Part shown: one piece after another, positions 16,774-24,866 of the stretch | Layout: each line of letters opens with the position of its first letter | How positions within the stretch are numbered: the stretch's first letter is position 1 | Source of the DNA: an uncultured Lachnospiraceae bacterium | Lineage (GTDB): Bacteria; Bacillota; Clostridia; Lachnospirales; Lachnospiraceae | Direction: 5' to 3' | Length of the DNA: 40,192 nt | Assembly (NCBI GenBank): GCA_944381535.1 | Contig: CALWLN010000120.1 | Coordinates: 1-40,192 of the forward strand | Program-made: the position numbers and the translations under genes | Notes under the pieces: generated by a model | The model's input: only the letters and a program-made list of their open reading frames with translations | Databases searched by the model: none | Told to the model about the DNA's origin: nothing

Positions 16774-17760
16774 TTATACTACTTTGTACAGCTCATCCGT
16801 TTTCGGAGGCTCCAGAAATCTCCGCTCCTCCTCGTTGATGAGGACTCTGTCATTTCCCCGGGTGGCTTTTCCCACCACCACGGCATGGATGCCCGCCTTC
16901 TCAAGCTCCCGCGCCAGCCCGCTGCCGTCGGACGCAGCCATCAGCATGCTGCCGCTGGAAATAAGCCCGTAAGGATTGATCCCGAAAAATTCACACACCT
17001 CAATGGTTTCCTGCCGCACCGGAATTTTCTTTAAATCAATTTCCAGTCCCACGCCGGAGCTCTCCGCCAGCTCCCAGAGGGCTCCGAAAATTCCGCCCTC
17101 GGTCACATCATGCATGGCGCTGACGCCAAACTTCACCGCCAACGCAGCCTCCGGCTGCACGGACAGATACTTGTCAAACCCTTTGGCAGTCTCAATGAAA
17201 TCCATCGGATACCGGGCGGAAAGCGCCCCTTCCTTCTCCTTGGCGATGATGGAGGTTCCCTCCAGGCCGATCCACTTGGTGATCAAAATGTCCTGTCCCG
17301 GCTCCGCCCCAGCGGTGGACACAAGCTCCTGCTCCCGGGCCTTCCCGATACCGCAGACGGAGATGACCGGCTGGGTCACCGCCCGGGTCACCTCGGTGTG
17401 GCCTCCCACGATCTGTACCTGGGCTCTGGCGCAGCATTCCTCCATCTGCGCCATCATCTGCTTTAAATCCCGCTCCTCGCTGCCCTCCGGCAGCAGGATG
17501 GTGAGCATTACACCCACCGGCTCCGCCCCGGCGGAGGCCAGATCGTTGACCGTCACATGAATGGCCAGATGTCCGATATCCCGGGCCGTTCCTGTAATGG
17601 GATCCGTGGAAATCACAAAAATCTCCCCCGGTTCCAGCTTAAGGGCGGCGCAGTCCTCGCCCACGCCTGCTCCCAGGAGCACCTCCTTACGGCGGGTATG
17701 AATTTGTCTGAATATGGAGCGCTTTAAAACGCTCTCCGGGACTTTTCCCACTTTTAACAT
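16774..17760 (-). CDS. AIR synthase-related protein, HypE-like
   Basis: This 328-residue protein belongs to the PurM/HypE/ThiL/SelD superfamily of ATP-dependent enzymes. The N-terminal half carries GVGEDCAALKL and STDPITG, and HVTVNDLASAGAEPVG is the superfamily metal/ATP motif. The C-terminal half carries GVSAMHDVTEGGIFGAL, GISP-like INPYGLISSGSM. It lacks the C-terminal cysteine (PRIC) of true HypE, and no hydrogenase genes are near. It is also not purM, thiL or selD by its N-terminus. Stand-alone copies of this kind are common in Clostridia and have no assigned reaction. It lies 81 bases before the Lrp-type gene on the same strand. Confidence 0.8.
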   Translation of the reverse strand: MLKVGKVPESVLKRSIFRQIHTRRKEVLLGAGVGEDCAALKLEPGEIFVISTDPITGTARDIGHLAIHVTVNDLASAGAEPVGVMLTILLPEGSEERDLKQMMAQMEECCARAQVQIVGGHTEVTRAVTQPVISVCGIGKAREQELVSTAGAEPGQDILITKWIGLEGTSIIAKEKEGALSARYPMDFIETAKGFDKYLSVQPEAALAVKFGVSAMHDVTEGGIFGALWELAESSGVGLEIDLKKIPVRQETIEVCEFFGINPYGLISSGSMLMAASDGSGLARELEKAGIHAVVVGKATRGNDRVLINEEERRFLEPPKTDELYKVV

Positions 17761-17828
17761 TCTTTTGTCCCTGCCTTCTTATAGTAGAAAGCACGCTTGG
17801 CGAACTTTCTATTTTCGTGAATAAAGCT

Positions 17829-17862
17829 ATAGTACACGGCAAATTTATTTGTCGTGTACTAT
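17829..17862. repeat. Long near-perfect hairpin between VanW gene and AIRS-like gene
   Basis: ATAGTACACGGCAAA (17829-17843) pairs with TTTGTCGTGTACTAT (17848-17862) over 15 positions with one G/A difference that becomes a wobble pair on one strand, around a four-base loop. No U-run follows, so a simple terminator is uncertain. It may be a dispersed palindromic repeat. Confidence 0.6.
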
Positions 17863-17867
17863 AGTAT

Positions 17868-17895
17868 GAGGCTGTCTCATGTTTGAGGCAGCCTC
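17868..17895 (-). terminator. Probable terminator-like hairpin after the VanW gene
   Basis: GAGGCTGTCTCA and TGAGGCAGCCTC form a 12-position stem with a TGTT loop, 55 bases after the VanW-family stop. The U-run is missing, so termination strength is unclear. Confidence 0.4.
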
Positions 17896-17950
17896 TTAAG
17901 TGCGTTTTTCGTGGCGTACACCCATCCTGTACAAAACGAAACTTCAACTT

Positions 17951-19558
17951 TTACGGTGTGGCTGTGCCGCCTGCCGGTGTGGTTGCGCCGCCTGTCTCAC
18001 CTACAGGCGGGGTCGTTTCCGTACCTGTTCCATCCTCCGGCGTGGTCGGTTCGCCCTCGGCAGGAGGTGTTGTGGGCTGCTGCGCTGCCGCAGCCTGCTC
18101 CCGCGCGGCGATAGCCTCGTCACTCCAGTACTCCGCCGCCGCGCGGATGGTGGCCTCATCCTGGGTAGCAATGGCTGCGTTGATATTGGCCACTGCCTCC
18201 GCATTGGCGGAAACAACGCCAACTTCATAGATTGCCGGTGACGGATTGTAGGTGCTCTTGTTAAAGATATCCCTACTCTCCTCCACGCCGTCCACCGTTA
18301 CAATCTTCCACAGTCTTGCGCTGATTCCGTTGTGGGCACTCTGGACTCTCTTCACGTATCCAACCGGCATTTCAACGGCTTTAAACTGGGTAGCAGGCGC
18401 CTCGTCGCTCAAAATCTCACTTTCAAAGGTAACCTCCCGATTCTCCGGCCGTGTCTCCTGGCCGTATATGGTAAAGTAGATATCTCTTCCGGCAGTATAG
18501 CCCTCAATATAAATGGGCGCATCCGTGTTGTTCACAAATTTCAAGTCCTTATAGGTACCGGCAATGGCCGCATCCTCGGAAGGATCCACATAGGATACCG
18601 TCATGGAATGAGGATAGCGTTCCGTAATCTCCAGTTCCGCCCGGATGGCTGCGTTGTAAAGGGTGGTGGACACCTGGCAGACACCTCCGCCGTAGGATTC
18701 AATGGTGGTGCCGTTCTCATAGGCTCCGGCCAACTCATAACCATTCTCCGCATTGATGGGATTCAGATACTCATAAGCGGAAAATTCCTCGCCGGGATAG
18801 ATGACCGCTCCATTAATCTTGGAGGCTCCCACCTGCAGGTTGGTCACGCGTCCGGCTGCCGAGCTGCTGAAGTTCGTATGATAACTTCCCAGCACATCCT
18901 GCACCTTGCTCAGCTCTTCCTCGGTTCCCTTAGGCTCCACCACTTCTGTCACCAGTTCCAGCCGCGCTTCCTGCTCATCCCAGAGGGTAGTAAAATATTC
19001 CTCGATCAGAGCCACGGATTCCTCCAGGTTCACACTGACCCCCTGGCTTCCGGGGGTGATCACAAACTCGCCATCCTCCCGGCTTAAGCCGGCGTCCACA
19101 GCCTCCGTATTCAAGACCTCCTGGTTCGCTTCCAGAAGCTGCCGCACCATAGCGGTATCCAGGTCAAAGGCGATGGTGTACACCTTATCCTCATGCTCCA
19201 GATCCTTCATCACTTTATAGCGGGCGATGAGATTCCCGGACTTTCCTAAGTCCACAGCTTCCTCCACAATCTCAGGATTGCTCCAGGACAAGCCCAGCTC
19301 CTGCGCTGTGGTCTCCAGGGTATTCTCTCCGGCCGTGAGCGTCACCTTGGTCTCTCCCAGCTGTTCCACATAGGCCTCGATGGCTTCCACAGCTTCCTCT
19401 TTGCTCATCCCGCCGCCGTCAATGTCTCCAAAGAAAACCCGCTCCGGAATCGTGTTATCCTCCGTCGCCTCCGCCCTTACATTAAAAGTAAAGGCAGCCG
19501 CGATCAGTAACACAACCGCCAGCACGCTTACGGGCAAATATCGTTTCCACTTTTTCAT
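17951..19558 (-). CDS. VanW-family cell-surface protein
   Basis: This is a predicted membrane-anchored extracellular protein of 535 residues. A signal anchor spans about residues 8-28. Two peptidoglycan-binding-like repeats (PG_binding_4 type) fill about 40-210, and the VanW domain spans about 225-355 with its hallmark GGGVCQVSTTLYNAA (290-304). A G5-like or linker segment follows, then a low-complexity tail rich in alanine, proline, threonine and glycine from about 455. VanW accompanies some vancomycin-resistance clusters but has no resistance role by itself; no van ligase genes are here. Its own promoter is at 19615-19643. Role in the cell wall is inferred. Confidence 0.88.
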   Translation of the reverse strand: MKKWKRYLPVSVLAVVLLIAAAFTFNVRAEATEDNTIPERVFFGDIDGGGMSKEEAVEAIEAYVEQLGETKVTLTAGENTLETTAQELGLSWSNPEIVEEAVDLGKSGNLIARYKVMKDLEHEDKVYTIAFDLDTAMVRQLLEANQEVLNTEAVDAGLSREDGEFVITPGSQGVSVNLEESVALIEEYFTTLWDEQEARLELVTEVVEPKGTEEELSKVQDVLGSYHTNFSSSAAGRVTNLQVGASKINGAVIYPGEEFSAYEYLNPINAENGYELAGAYENGTTIESYGGGVCQVSTTLYNAAIRAELEITERYPHSMTVSYVDPSEDAAIAGTYKDLKFVNNTDAPIYIEGYTAGRDIYFTIYGQETRPENREVTFESEILSDEAPATQFKAVEMPVGYVKRVQSAHNGISARLWKIVTVDGVEESRDIFNKSTYNPSPAIYEVGVVSANAEAVANINAAIATQDEATIRAAAEYWSDEAIAAREQAAAAQQPTTPPAEGEPTTPEDGTGTETTPPVGETGGATTPAGGTATP

Positions 19559-19614
19559 ATCTATACCTCGCTGTCAATTCTGTCTCGCTACGTCTTATCT
19601 TAGGTCTACTCCCT

Positions 19615-19643
19615 ATTCTACACATAATCCCCGGGTTTTTCAA
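19615..19643 (-). promoter_or_regulatory. Promoter of the VanW-family gene
   Basis: TTGAAA (19638-19643) and TAGAAT (19615-19620) are separated by 17 bases. Transcription should begin near 19608, leaving a leader of about 50 bases. A GAGG site lies seven bases before the VanW ATG. Confidence 0.75.
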
Positions 19644-19709
19644 GATATATTTCAACCAATATCATTGACATAATTCTACGCTTTCTGTGGATTATGAACA
19701 GCGCTTTCT

Positions 19710-19814
19710 CTATACGAACGCGGAAATCAGAACGGACAGCACCATGGAGGCCACCAGCAGGATGACAATGACGGCCGCAATGGCCCGTTTCTTTTTGGAA
19801 TTGCGAAAATTCAT
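19710..19814 (-). CDS. 34-residue single-helix membrane peptide
   Basis: A short frame starts MNFRNSKKKRAIAAVIVILL and ends SAFV. A basic head of about ten residues is followed by one hydrophobic helix (about 11-33), as in small membrane proteins oriented with the N-terminus inside. A GAGGTG ribosome binding site lies six bases before the ATG. It begins 18 bases after the radical SAM stop, so it is the last gene of the corrinoid operon. I do not recognise a named family with certainty; it resembles the short DUF4044-like membrane peptides of Bacillota in layout only. Confidence 0.65.
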   Translation of the reverse strand: MNFRNSKKKRAIAAVIVILLVASMVLSVLISAFV

Positions 19815-19832
19815 GGGTTTCACCTCGTTTTC

Positions 19833-21548
19833 TCAGTATGGAAGGGTTGATGAAGTGTCAATTTGCTCTGCCTTTGCCTGTCCCGTCAGCGGGTCCCGCT
19901 CCTCATAGGAAAAACGATAAAAGCACCATGCTTCCCTCCGGGCCGGATAGCCCCGCTGTTTTTTCTGAAGCAGCAAAGAAAAATCATAATAAAAGGGTTC
20001 CAGATGGCAGTTTCTTTTCCCCTGTCCAAGGCTTTTTGCCCGCTCTTTAAACAGGGCCGGGTCCGGCGCCCAGTATGGCCGGCTTTTCATATTTTCCCGG
20101 TAATACAGATCGAAGGTCAGCGCTTCCTGGTAGAGGTCCGGATGGGGAAGACCCCGTTCCTTCACGAACTCCAGCAGGATCTCGCTTCTGCGGATTCTGG
20201 AATGATTCCGGAAAAACCATCCCTTTGCCTCATAAAATCGCCCCAAAGACAAGAACATCTCAAAAGGACTCTCAAAGGCCAGTTCCAGAACCTGCATGGT
20301 CACCTCAAACTGGCCGCTGTTGTAATAGACCTCCAGCATCTCCTCCACCTGCTTGATACGGATCAGCTCGTCATAGGAAAGCCAGCGTGTCTTAAGGACC
20401 TCGTAAGGCGGCGTCTTCTGATACAAAAGCCCGTAGGCCCGCCGGTTTTCATACAGGAAGGAGCCCTTTAACACCTTCAGGAAACCAAGCTGCAGCTGTT
20501 GTGGGCGCAGCGCGTAAATCTCATCGAAGGAGTTTTGGAAGCTTTGGTAATCCTCAAAGGGCAGCCCCGCGATCAAATCCAGGTGCTGATGGATGTTTCC
20601 CTGCTCCTTCACCCGTAGGACCGCCGCCTCAAGCCGCTTAAGATTCATAGTACGACGGATTTCCTTTATCGTCAAGGGGTTGACGGACTGGACGCCTATC
20701 TCAAGCTGCGCCTGTCCCGGCCGCAGGGTTCCCAAAAGTTGCAGTTCTTCTTCCGTGAGCAGATCCGCGGAAATCTCAAAATGAAAGTTGGTAACCCCGT
20801 TGTCATGGTCCTTCAAATACTGCCAGATTGCCATGGCATGGGCATGGTTGCAGTTGAAGGTCCTGTCCACAAATTTTACCTGGGGCACCTTCCGATCCAG
20901 GAAAAACTGCAGCTCTCCATATACCAGGGAGAGACTGCGAAACCGCAGGTCCTTTTCCACGGAGGATAGGCAGTAGCTGCACCGGAAGGGACATCCCCGG
21001 CTGGTTTCGTAATAAATAATACGGTTGGCAAAATCCTCAAGATTTCCGTAACAGAAGGGCAGCTCATCCATGCGGAGCGGCTCCCGCCTGGGCGTCGCCG
21101 CCACCCGTCCCGCAGAATCCCGGTATACAATCCCCTTTATCTCCTCCAGGGCTCTTGTCTTATCCACATAATGTTCGCACAGCTCCCGGAAGGTCTCCTC
21201 CCCCTCCCCCAGCAAAAGCCCTGTTATCTCCGGATGCTCCCGTAAAAAGTTCTCCCATTCATAGGAAACCTCCGGCCCCCCTGCCCAGATGGGCACTTCG
21301 GGCCGCAGGGCATGGAACGCCCCGGCCAGCTGTTCTACCAGGGAAATATTCCAGATATAACAGGAAAAGCACACCACATCCGGCTTCCGCTTATAGATTT
21401 CCTGTAAGATCACATCGGTCCGGTGATTGATGGTGTACTCCATGAGCTCCACCTGTTCCCGGTATTTCTCCGCATAAGCCTTAAGGCTGTAAACAGCCAG
21501 GTTCGAGTGAATATATTTTGCGTTGATTGCCACCAGTAAAATTCTCAT
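19833..21548 (-). CDS. B12-binding-domain radical SAM protein
   Basis: This 571-residue enzyme combines a cobalamin-binding-like Rossmann domain (about 1-130, ending GGPEVSYEWENF and LLLGEGEETF) with a radical SAM barrel (about 175-400). The [4Fe-4S] cluster cysteines are C186, C190 and C193 in SRGCPFRCSYC. A DUF4080-type C-terminal region follows. Such class B enzymes often methylate unreactive carbon or phosphorus atoms, but the substrate here is unknown. It follows a corrinoid protein gene by 15 bases and is followed by a small membrane peptide gene. The B12 domain lacks a DxHxxG motif, as is common in this class. Confidence 0.85.
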   Translation of the reverse strand: MRILLVAINAKYIHSNLAVYSLKAYAEKYREQVELMEYTINHRTDVILQEIYKRKPDVVCFSCYIWNISLVEQLAGAFHALRPEVPIWAGGPEVSYEWENFLREHPEITGLLLGEGEETFRELCEHYVDKTRALEEIKGIVYRDSAGRVAATPRREPLRMDELPFCYGNLEDFANRIIYYETSRGCPFRCSYCLSSVEKDLRFRSLSLVYGELQFFLDRKVPQVKFVDRTFNCNHAHAMAIWQYLKDHDNGVTNFHFEISADLLTEEELQLLGTLRPGQAQLEIGVQSVNPLTIKEIRRTMNLKRLEAAVLRVKEQGNIHQHLDLIAGLPFEDYQSFQNSFDEIYALRPQQLQLGFLKVLKGSFLYENRRAYGLLYQKTPPYEVLKTRWLSYDELIRIKQVEEMLEVYYNSGQFEVTMQVLELAFESPFEMFLSLGRFYEAKGWFFRNHSRIRRSEILLEFVKERGLPHPDLYQEALTFDLYYRENMKSRPYWAPDPALFKERAKSLGQGKRNCHLEPFYYDFSLLLQKKQRGYPARREAWCFYRFSYEERDPLTGQAKAEQIDTSSTLPY

Positions 21549-21563
21549 ATTCCGCCTGCTTCC

Positions 21564-22262
21564 TTATGTCTCCGCTTCCTTCTCTGCCCCGGCTGTCTTT
21601 GTGACTTTCGCCTCCCGGTTTCTTTTGGCCAGCACCGCCTCTCTCGCCATCAGAGCCGCGCTTCCCGCGTCACGGGTGTAGATATCGGCCCCGATATTTC
21701 TGGCAAAGGCCTCCGTCACAGGCGCGCCCCCCACCATCACGATATACTTTTCCCGCAGCCGCTTATTCACCAGCTTGCCGATCACCTTCTTCATCTCCGG
21801 CATGGTGGTGGTCAGCATAGCCGACATGCAGATGATGTCCGCTTGATATTCCCGGGCCTTCTCAATAAAAGTATCCACCTCCACATCATAGCCCAGATCG
21901 TAGACCGTAAGTCCCAGCCCCTGAAGCATCATGCCCACCAGATTTTTCCCGATGTTGTGCAGATCGCCCTTCACCGTTCCGATGACAACCGTTCCCAAGG
22001 ACTCCCGGGGAGCCTGTTCCTTAATATATTCCTCCAGGATCGTGGTGCCCACCGCCATGGCGCGGGAGGACAGAATCACCTCCGGCACAAAAAACTGCTC
22101 GTTGTGATACTTCTGGCTGACCCGCTCCATGGCGGGAATCAGCCCCTGATTCAGAACCTCCTCAGGAGTGATTCCATCATCCATGGCGGCCTCGATCAGA
22201 CGCTTCACCTGTTTCCCTTTCCCGCTCTCAACAGCCTCACTGATTTCCTCAAAGATCGTCAT
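21564..22262 (-). CDS. Corrinoid (B12-binding) methyltransferase subunit, MtbC/MttC-like
   Basis: This small protein carries a cobalamin that shuttles a methyl group between methyltransferases. A helical cap domain (about 1-85) precedes a Rossmann B12 domain with GTVKGDLHNIGKNLV, where the histidine of DxHxxG (H102) is the lower cobalt ligand. I place the start at the ATG reading MTIFEEISEA (232 residues) because AGGTGAT lies four bases before it. A GTG and another ATG up to three codons earlier are possible and would abut the activase stop. It is 44% or so alike by eye to the second corrinoid protein at 24111-24746, and no partner methyltransferase lies beside either. Confidence 0.9.
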   Translation of the reverse strand: MTIFEEISEAVESGKGKQVKRLIEAAMDDGITPEEVLNQGLIPAMERVSQKYHNEQFFVPEVILSSRAMAVGTTILEEYIKEQAPRESLGTVVIGTVKGDLHNIGKNLVGMMLQGLGLTVYDLGYDVEVDTFIEKAREYQADIICMSAMLTTTMPEMKKVIGKLVNKRLREKYIVMVGGAPVTEAFARNIGADIYTRDAGSAALMAREAVLAKRNREAKVTKTAGAEKEAET

Positions 22263-22271
22263 TTCCATCAC

Positions 22272-23846
22272 CTATTCAAAAAACATAAACTCCGTATAGA
22301 AATTATTAAAATCCTTATCGGAGGACAGTTCCACCTCGGAGGACAGCTCCACGATCCTGTCAAGCCTCTGCCCGGCCCCGTCTTCCGTGAGATAGCGGAC
22401 GGTTCCGCCTAAGGAGCTGTTGCCCACAGCCGTGGTTTTCTCCCGAAATTCCTCCGGCAGCATACCGATACCGATAGCCTTCTCCAGAGCGATCTTGTAT
22501 CCGAAACCTCCGGCCAGAAACACCTGATCCACATCCTCATAGGTAACGCCGTAGCGCAGAAGCAGCGTCTCCATCCCTGCCCGCACGGCGGATTTGGCCA
22601 GCTGAATCTCTCGCACATCCTTCTGGGTAAAGAGAATGGGCTCTCCCTGGGGCGTTTTCGCCAGTTCAAAGCCATCGTCAAAGCAATCCTCATCCAGCAT
22701 GCCCGTCTCGTCCACCAGTTCTTCCTTCACCAGCTCGAAGGCCGTCTCAATGACACCGGTACCGCATAGTCCCACCGGCGGCTGATCGCCGATGGTTTTT
22801 ACGAAAACCCGGCCGTCTTTGATGGATACGCCTGCGATAGCTCCGGGAACGCTCCCCATGCCGCAGGAAATGTTTCCGCCCTCGAAGGCCGGTCCCGCTG
22901 CCGTGGAGGTGACAAGAATCTTGTCCTTATTGCCAAGGGCCATCTCCCCGTTGGTACCCAGATCGATGAGCAGACAGGGCTTTTCCCGCTTGTCAAACCC
23001 ACAGACCAGCATTCCCGCGGAGATATCCGCCCCCACATAGGTGGAGATTCCGGGCAGCAGCACGATCTGGGCCGAAATGGCCGGGACCTCCCCCTCATCC
23101 GCCTGTATCTGGGCGGCAAAGAGTTCCCCAAAGCTGGTGGTTATGGTCCCGATATTTACCGGGGTAAAGGGATACACCCCCAGAGTTTCACAGGAATACC
23201 CCATTAGCAGATGTCCCATGGTAGTATTGCCGGCAATGGCAATCCGTCCCACCTTGCTTCCATCTGCCCCGCTCTCCTTAAGAAGCCGCTTGATCCCCTC
23301 ATACAGACACTCACGGATACTCTCCTTCAATGCTTCCCCCTGTCCCTCGTTGGAGGCCTGGATGCGGGAGATCACATCCGCGCCGAAGGCCCGCTGCCGG
23401 TTGATGCCGGTGACGGTATGAAGAATCTGGCTTTCCACCGTGTCCACCAGTTCAATGGCGATGGTGGTGGTGCCGATGTCAATGCCGATATCATATCCCC
23501 GGCTCTCCGCCGCAGCGGCCTCCCGCTGCCCTTGATAATCCGACACGATCTCAAACCGGGATTCATCATCGGAATGAATCTGGATCCGGCAATCCTCCCT
23601 GGGATAAACCGTACATGCCAGCCGCCAGCCATTTTTCAGTTCCTCCTCAGAGAAAAAACGGTAGTCTCCCTCCGTGGCCCCCGTGGCCCCGGTCACCATC
23701 CGTATCTTACATTTTCCGCAGGTTCCCTTACCGCCACAGGCCGCGCTGATGTAAATATTTTCCCTCCGCAGCTGCTGCAGCAAGGACAGGGATTCCTCCC
23801 CTTGAAAAACAGTTTCTTTTCCTGCTCTTATCACTGTTATGTTCAT
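22272..23846 (-). CDS. RACo-like corrinoid activation protein (2Fe-2S plus ASKHA/DUF4445)
   Basis: This protein probably uses ATP to drive an electron onto inactive Co(II) corrinoid, restoring active Co(I). The start MNITVIRAGKETVF (524 residues) has AGAGG seven bases upstream; the longer frame adds 52 residues of unlikely sequence. An N-terminal plant-type ferredoxin domain holds the [2Fe-2S] cysteines C37, C43, C46 (CGGKGTCGKC) and C78. A linker region follows, then an ASKHA ATPase with GIDIGTTTIAIEL, IAGNTTMGHLL and DLGTNGEMAL, and the DUF4445 C-terminus with FLAGGFGYKI. It lies between two corrinoid protein genes, which are its likely substrates. Confidence 0.9.
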   Translation of the reverse strand: MNITVIRAGKETVFQGEESLSLLQQLRRENIYISAACGGKGTCGKCKIRMVTGATGATEGDYRFFSEEELKNGWRLACTVYPREDCRIQIHSDDESRFEIVSDYQGQREAAAAESRGYDIGIDIGTTTIAIELVDTVESQILHTVTGINRQRAFGADVISRIQASNEGQGEALKESIRECLYEGIKRLLKESGADGSKVGRIAIAGNTTMGHLLMGYSCETLGVYPFTPVNIGTITTSFGELFAAQIQADEGEVPAISAQIVLLPGISTYVGADISAGMLVCGFDKREKPCLLIDLGTNGEMALGNKDKILVTSTAAGPAFEGGNISCGMGSVPGAIAGVSIKDGRVFVKTIGDQPPVGLCGTGVIETAFELVKEELVDETGMLDEDCFDDGFELAKTPQGEPILFTQKDVREIQLAKSAVRAGMETLLLRYGVTYEDVDQVFLAGGFGYKIALEKAIGIGMLPEEFREKTTAVGNSSLGGTVRYLTEDGAGQRLDRIVELSSEVELSSDKDFNNFYTEFMFFE

Positions 23847-23964
23847 AATATAACCTCTGTTTTCCTGTCCGATTTCTGTACCTGACGCCAATCTGAATAT
23901 ACCATAAGCCCTCCCAAAAAGCAACCGCCTCCCGTTCTGCCCGACTTTTTCCCGCAAGCTTAAT

Positions 23965-24013
23965 GAGAAAAACGTTATGCAACGGGAGGTCCACATTCGC
24001 ATAACGTTTTCTC
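23965..24013 (-). repeat. Inverted repeat between corrinoid gene and activase gene
   Basis: GAGAAAAACGTTATGC (23965-23980) and GCATAACGTTTTCTC (23999-24013) form a 15-bp stem with one bulged base around an 18-base loop. It sits about 100 bases after the first corrinoid gene and about 120 bases before the activase ATG. It is AT-rich and lacks a clear U-run, so an attenuator, RNA stabiliser or protein-binding palindrome are all possible. Confidence 0.55.
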
Positions 24014-24110
24014 AATCCCCTCTCGGCCTGCTGCCTTCGGGTGTTCCTGTCTGGTAACGGCTGCCTTCAATCTACCTATGTAACTGGCGACAACAGTCTT
24101 TTTTATCCTC

Positions 24111-24746
24111 TTATTTGGTAACGGCTGCCTTTGCGGTCTCTGCCGCGGTAGCCGCGTCCGGTGTGTAGTAGTCAGCGCCGATCTGGTCCGCAAAGCTCTG
24201 GTTTACGGGAGCTCCGCCAACCATTACGATGTATTTGTCTCTCAGTCCACGGCTCTGAAGCTCGTCGATCACCAGCTGCATGCTGGGCATGGTGGTGGTC
24301 AGAAGGGCGGACATGCAGATCACGTTTGCGCCGTTCTCCTCGGCTTTGTCTACGAATGTGGCGGGCTCTACGTCAACGCCCAGGTCGATGACCTCAAAGC
24401 CAACGCCCTTCATCATCATGGCTACCAGATTCTTACCGATGTCGTGCAGGTCACCCTTCACGGTTCCGATCACAACCTTGCCCACAGGCTCGTTTCCAAC
24501 CTCGATCAACTTGGGCTCCAGGATAGCAAGTCCGGCATTCAGCGCTCTGGCTGCTACCAGAACCTCCGGTACGAACACTTCATTGTTCTTAAACTTCTCG
24601 CCGATGACCATCATACCGGCCAGAAGACCGTCGTTTAAGATGACCTTCGGGTCCTGTCCCTCTGCCAGCGCTTCCTCCACCAACGCTTTTACATTTTTTG
24701 CTCTTCCTTTTTGTAGAAATTCACTAATCTCATGAACGTCTGCCAT
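24111..24746 (-). CDS. Corrinoid (B12-binding) methyltransferase subunit
   Basis: This 211-residue protein has the same plan as the corrinoid protein at 21564: helical cap domain about 1-88, then the B12 domain with D99, H101 and G104 in GTVKGDLHDIGKNLV. An AGGAGG site lies eight bases before the ATG. It is first in the corrinoid cluster and separated from the activase gene by 264 bases with a strong inverted repeat, so it may be expressed at a different level. Homologues serve methylamine, methanol or methoxy-compound methyltransferases. No MttB, MtaB or MtgB-type partner is in the window. Confidence 0.92.
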   Translation of the reverse strand: MADVHEISEFLQKGRAKNVKALVEEALAEGQDPKVILNDGLLAGMMVIGEKFKNNEVFVPEVLVAARALNAGLAILEPKLIEVGNEPVGKVVIGTVKGDLHDIGKNLVAMMMKGVGFEVIDLGVDVEPATFVDKAEENGANVICMSALLTTTMPSMQLVIDELQSRGLRDKYIVMVGGAPVNQSFADQIGADYYTPDAATAAETAKAAVTK

Positions 24747-24804
24747 TGTTAAATCCTCCTTTGAACTTTGCGGGGAACGCCCCGTTCTTTTCTCGTTGGG
24801 TTCA

Positions 24805-24835
24805 GTATAAAAGAATCCCAGGATTCCTTTTGTAC
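24805..24835 (-). terminator. Hairpin terminator after the GT2 gene
   Basis: GTATAAAAGAATCC and GGATTCCTTTTGTAC form a stem of about 12 pairs with a very short loop, with A-rich and T-rich arm ends. It is about 30 bases after the glycosyltransferase stop and separates that operon from the corrinoid cluster. Confidence 0.6.
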
Positions 24836-24866
24836 TTTTTTTGGAAAACAGGTATTTTTTTTATAA

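Noticed and set aside
17951-19558. Vancomycin resistance cluster
   Set aside because: VanW-domain proteins are common in Clostridia. No D-Ala-D-Lac ligase, VanH, VanX or VanRS pair is next to it.
22272-24002. Longer start for the activase (52 extra residues)
   Set aside because: The extra part is not family-like and would run through the inverted repeat. The internal ATG has AGAGG at seven bases and begins the ferredoxin fold properly.
24747-24866. Cobalamin riboswitch before the corrinoid cluster
   Set aside because: The gap is only 120 bases, mostly taken by the GT2 terminator and a small GC hairpin. No B12-box-like pattern was recognised.
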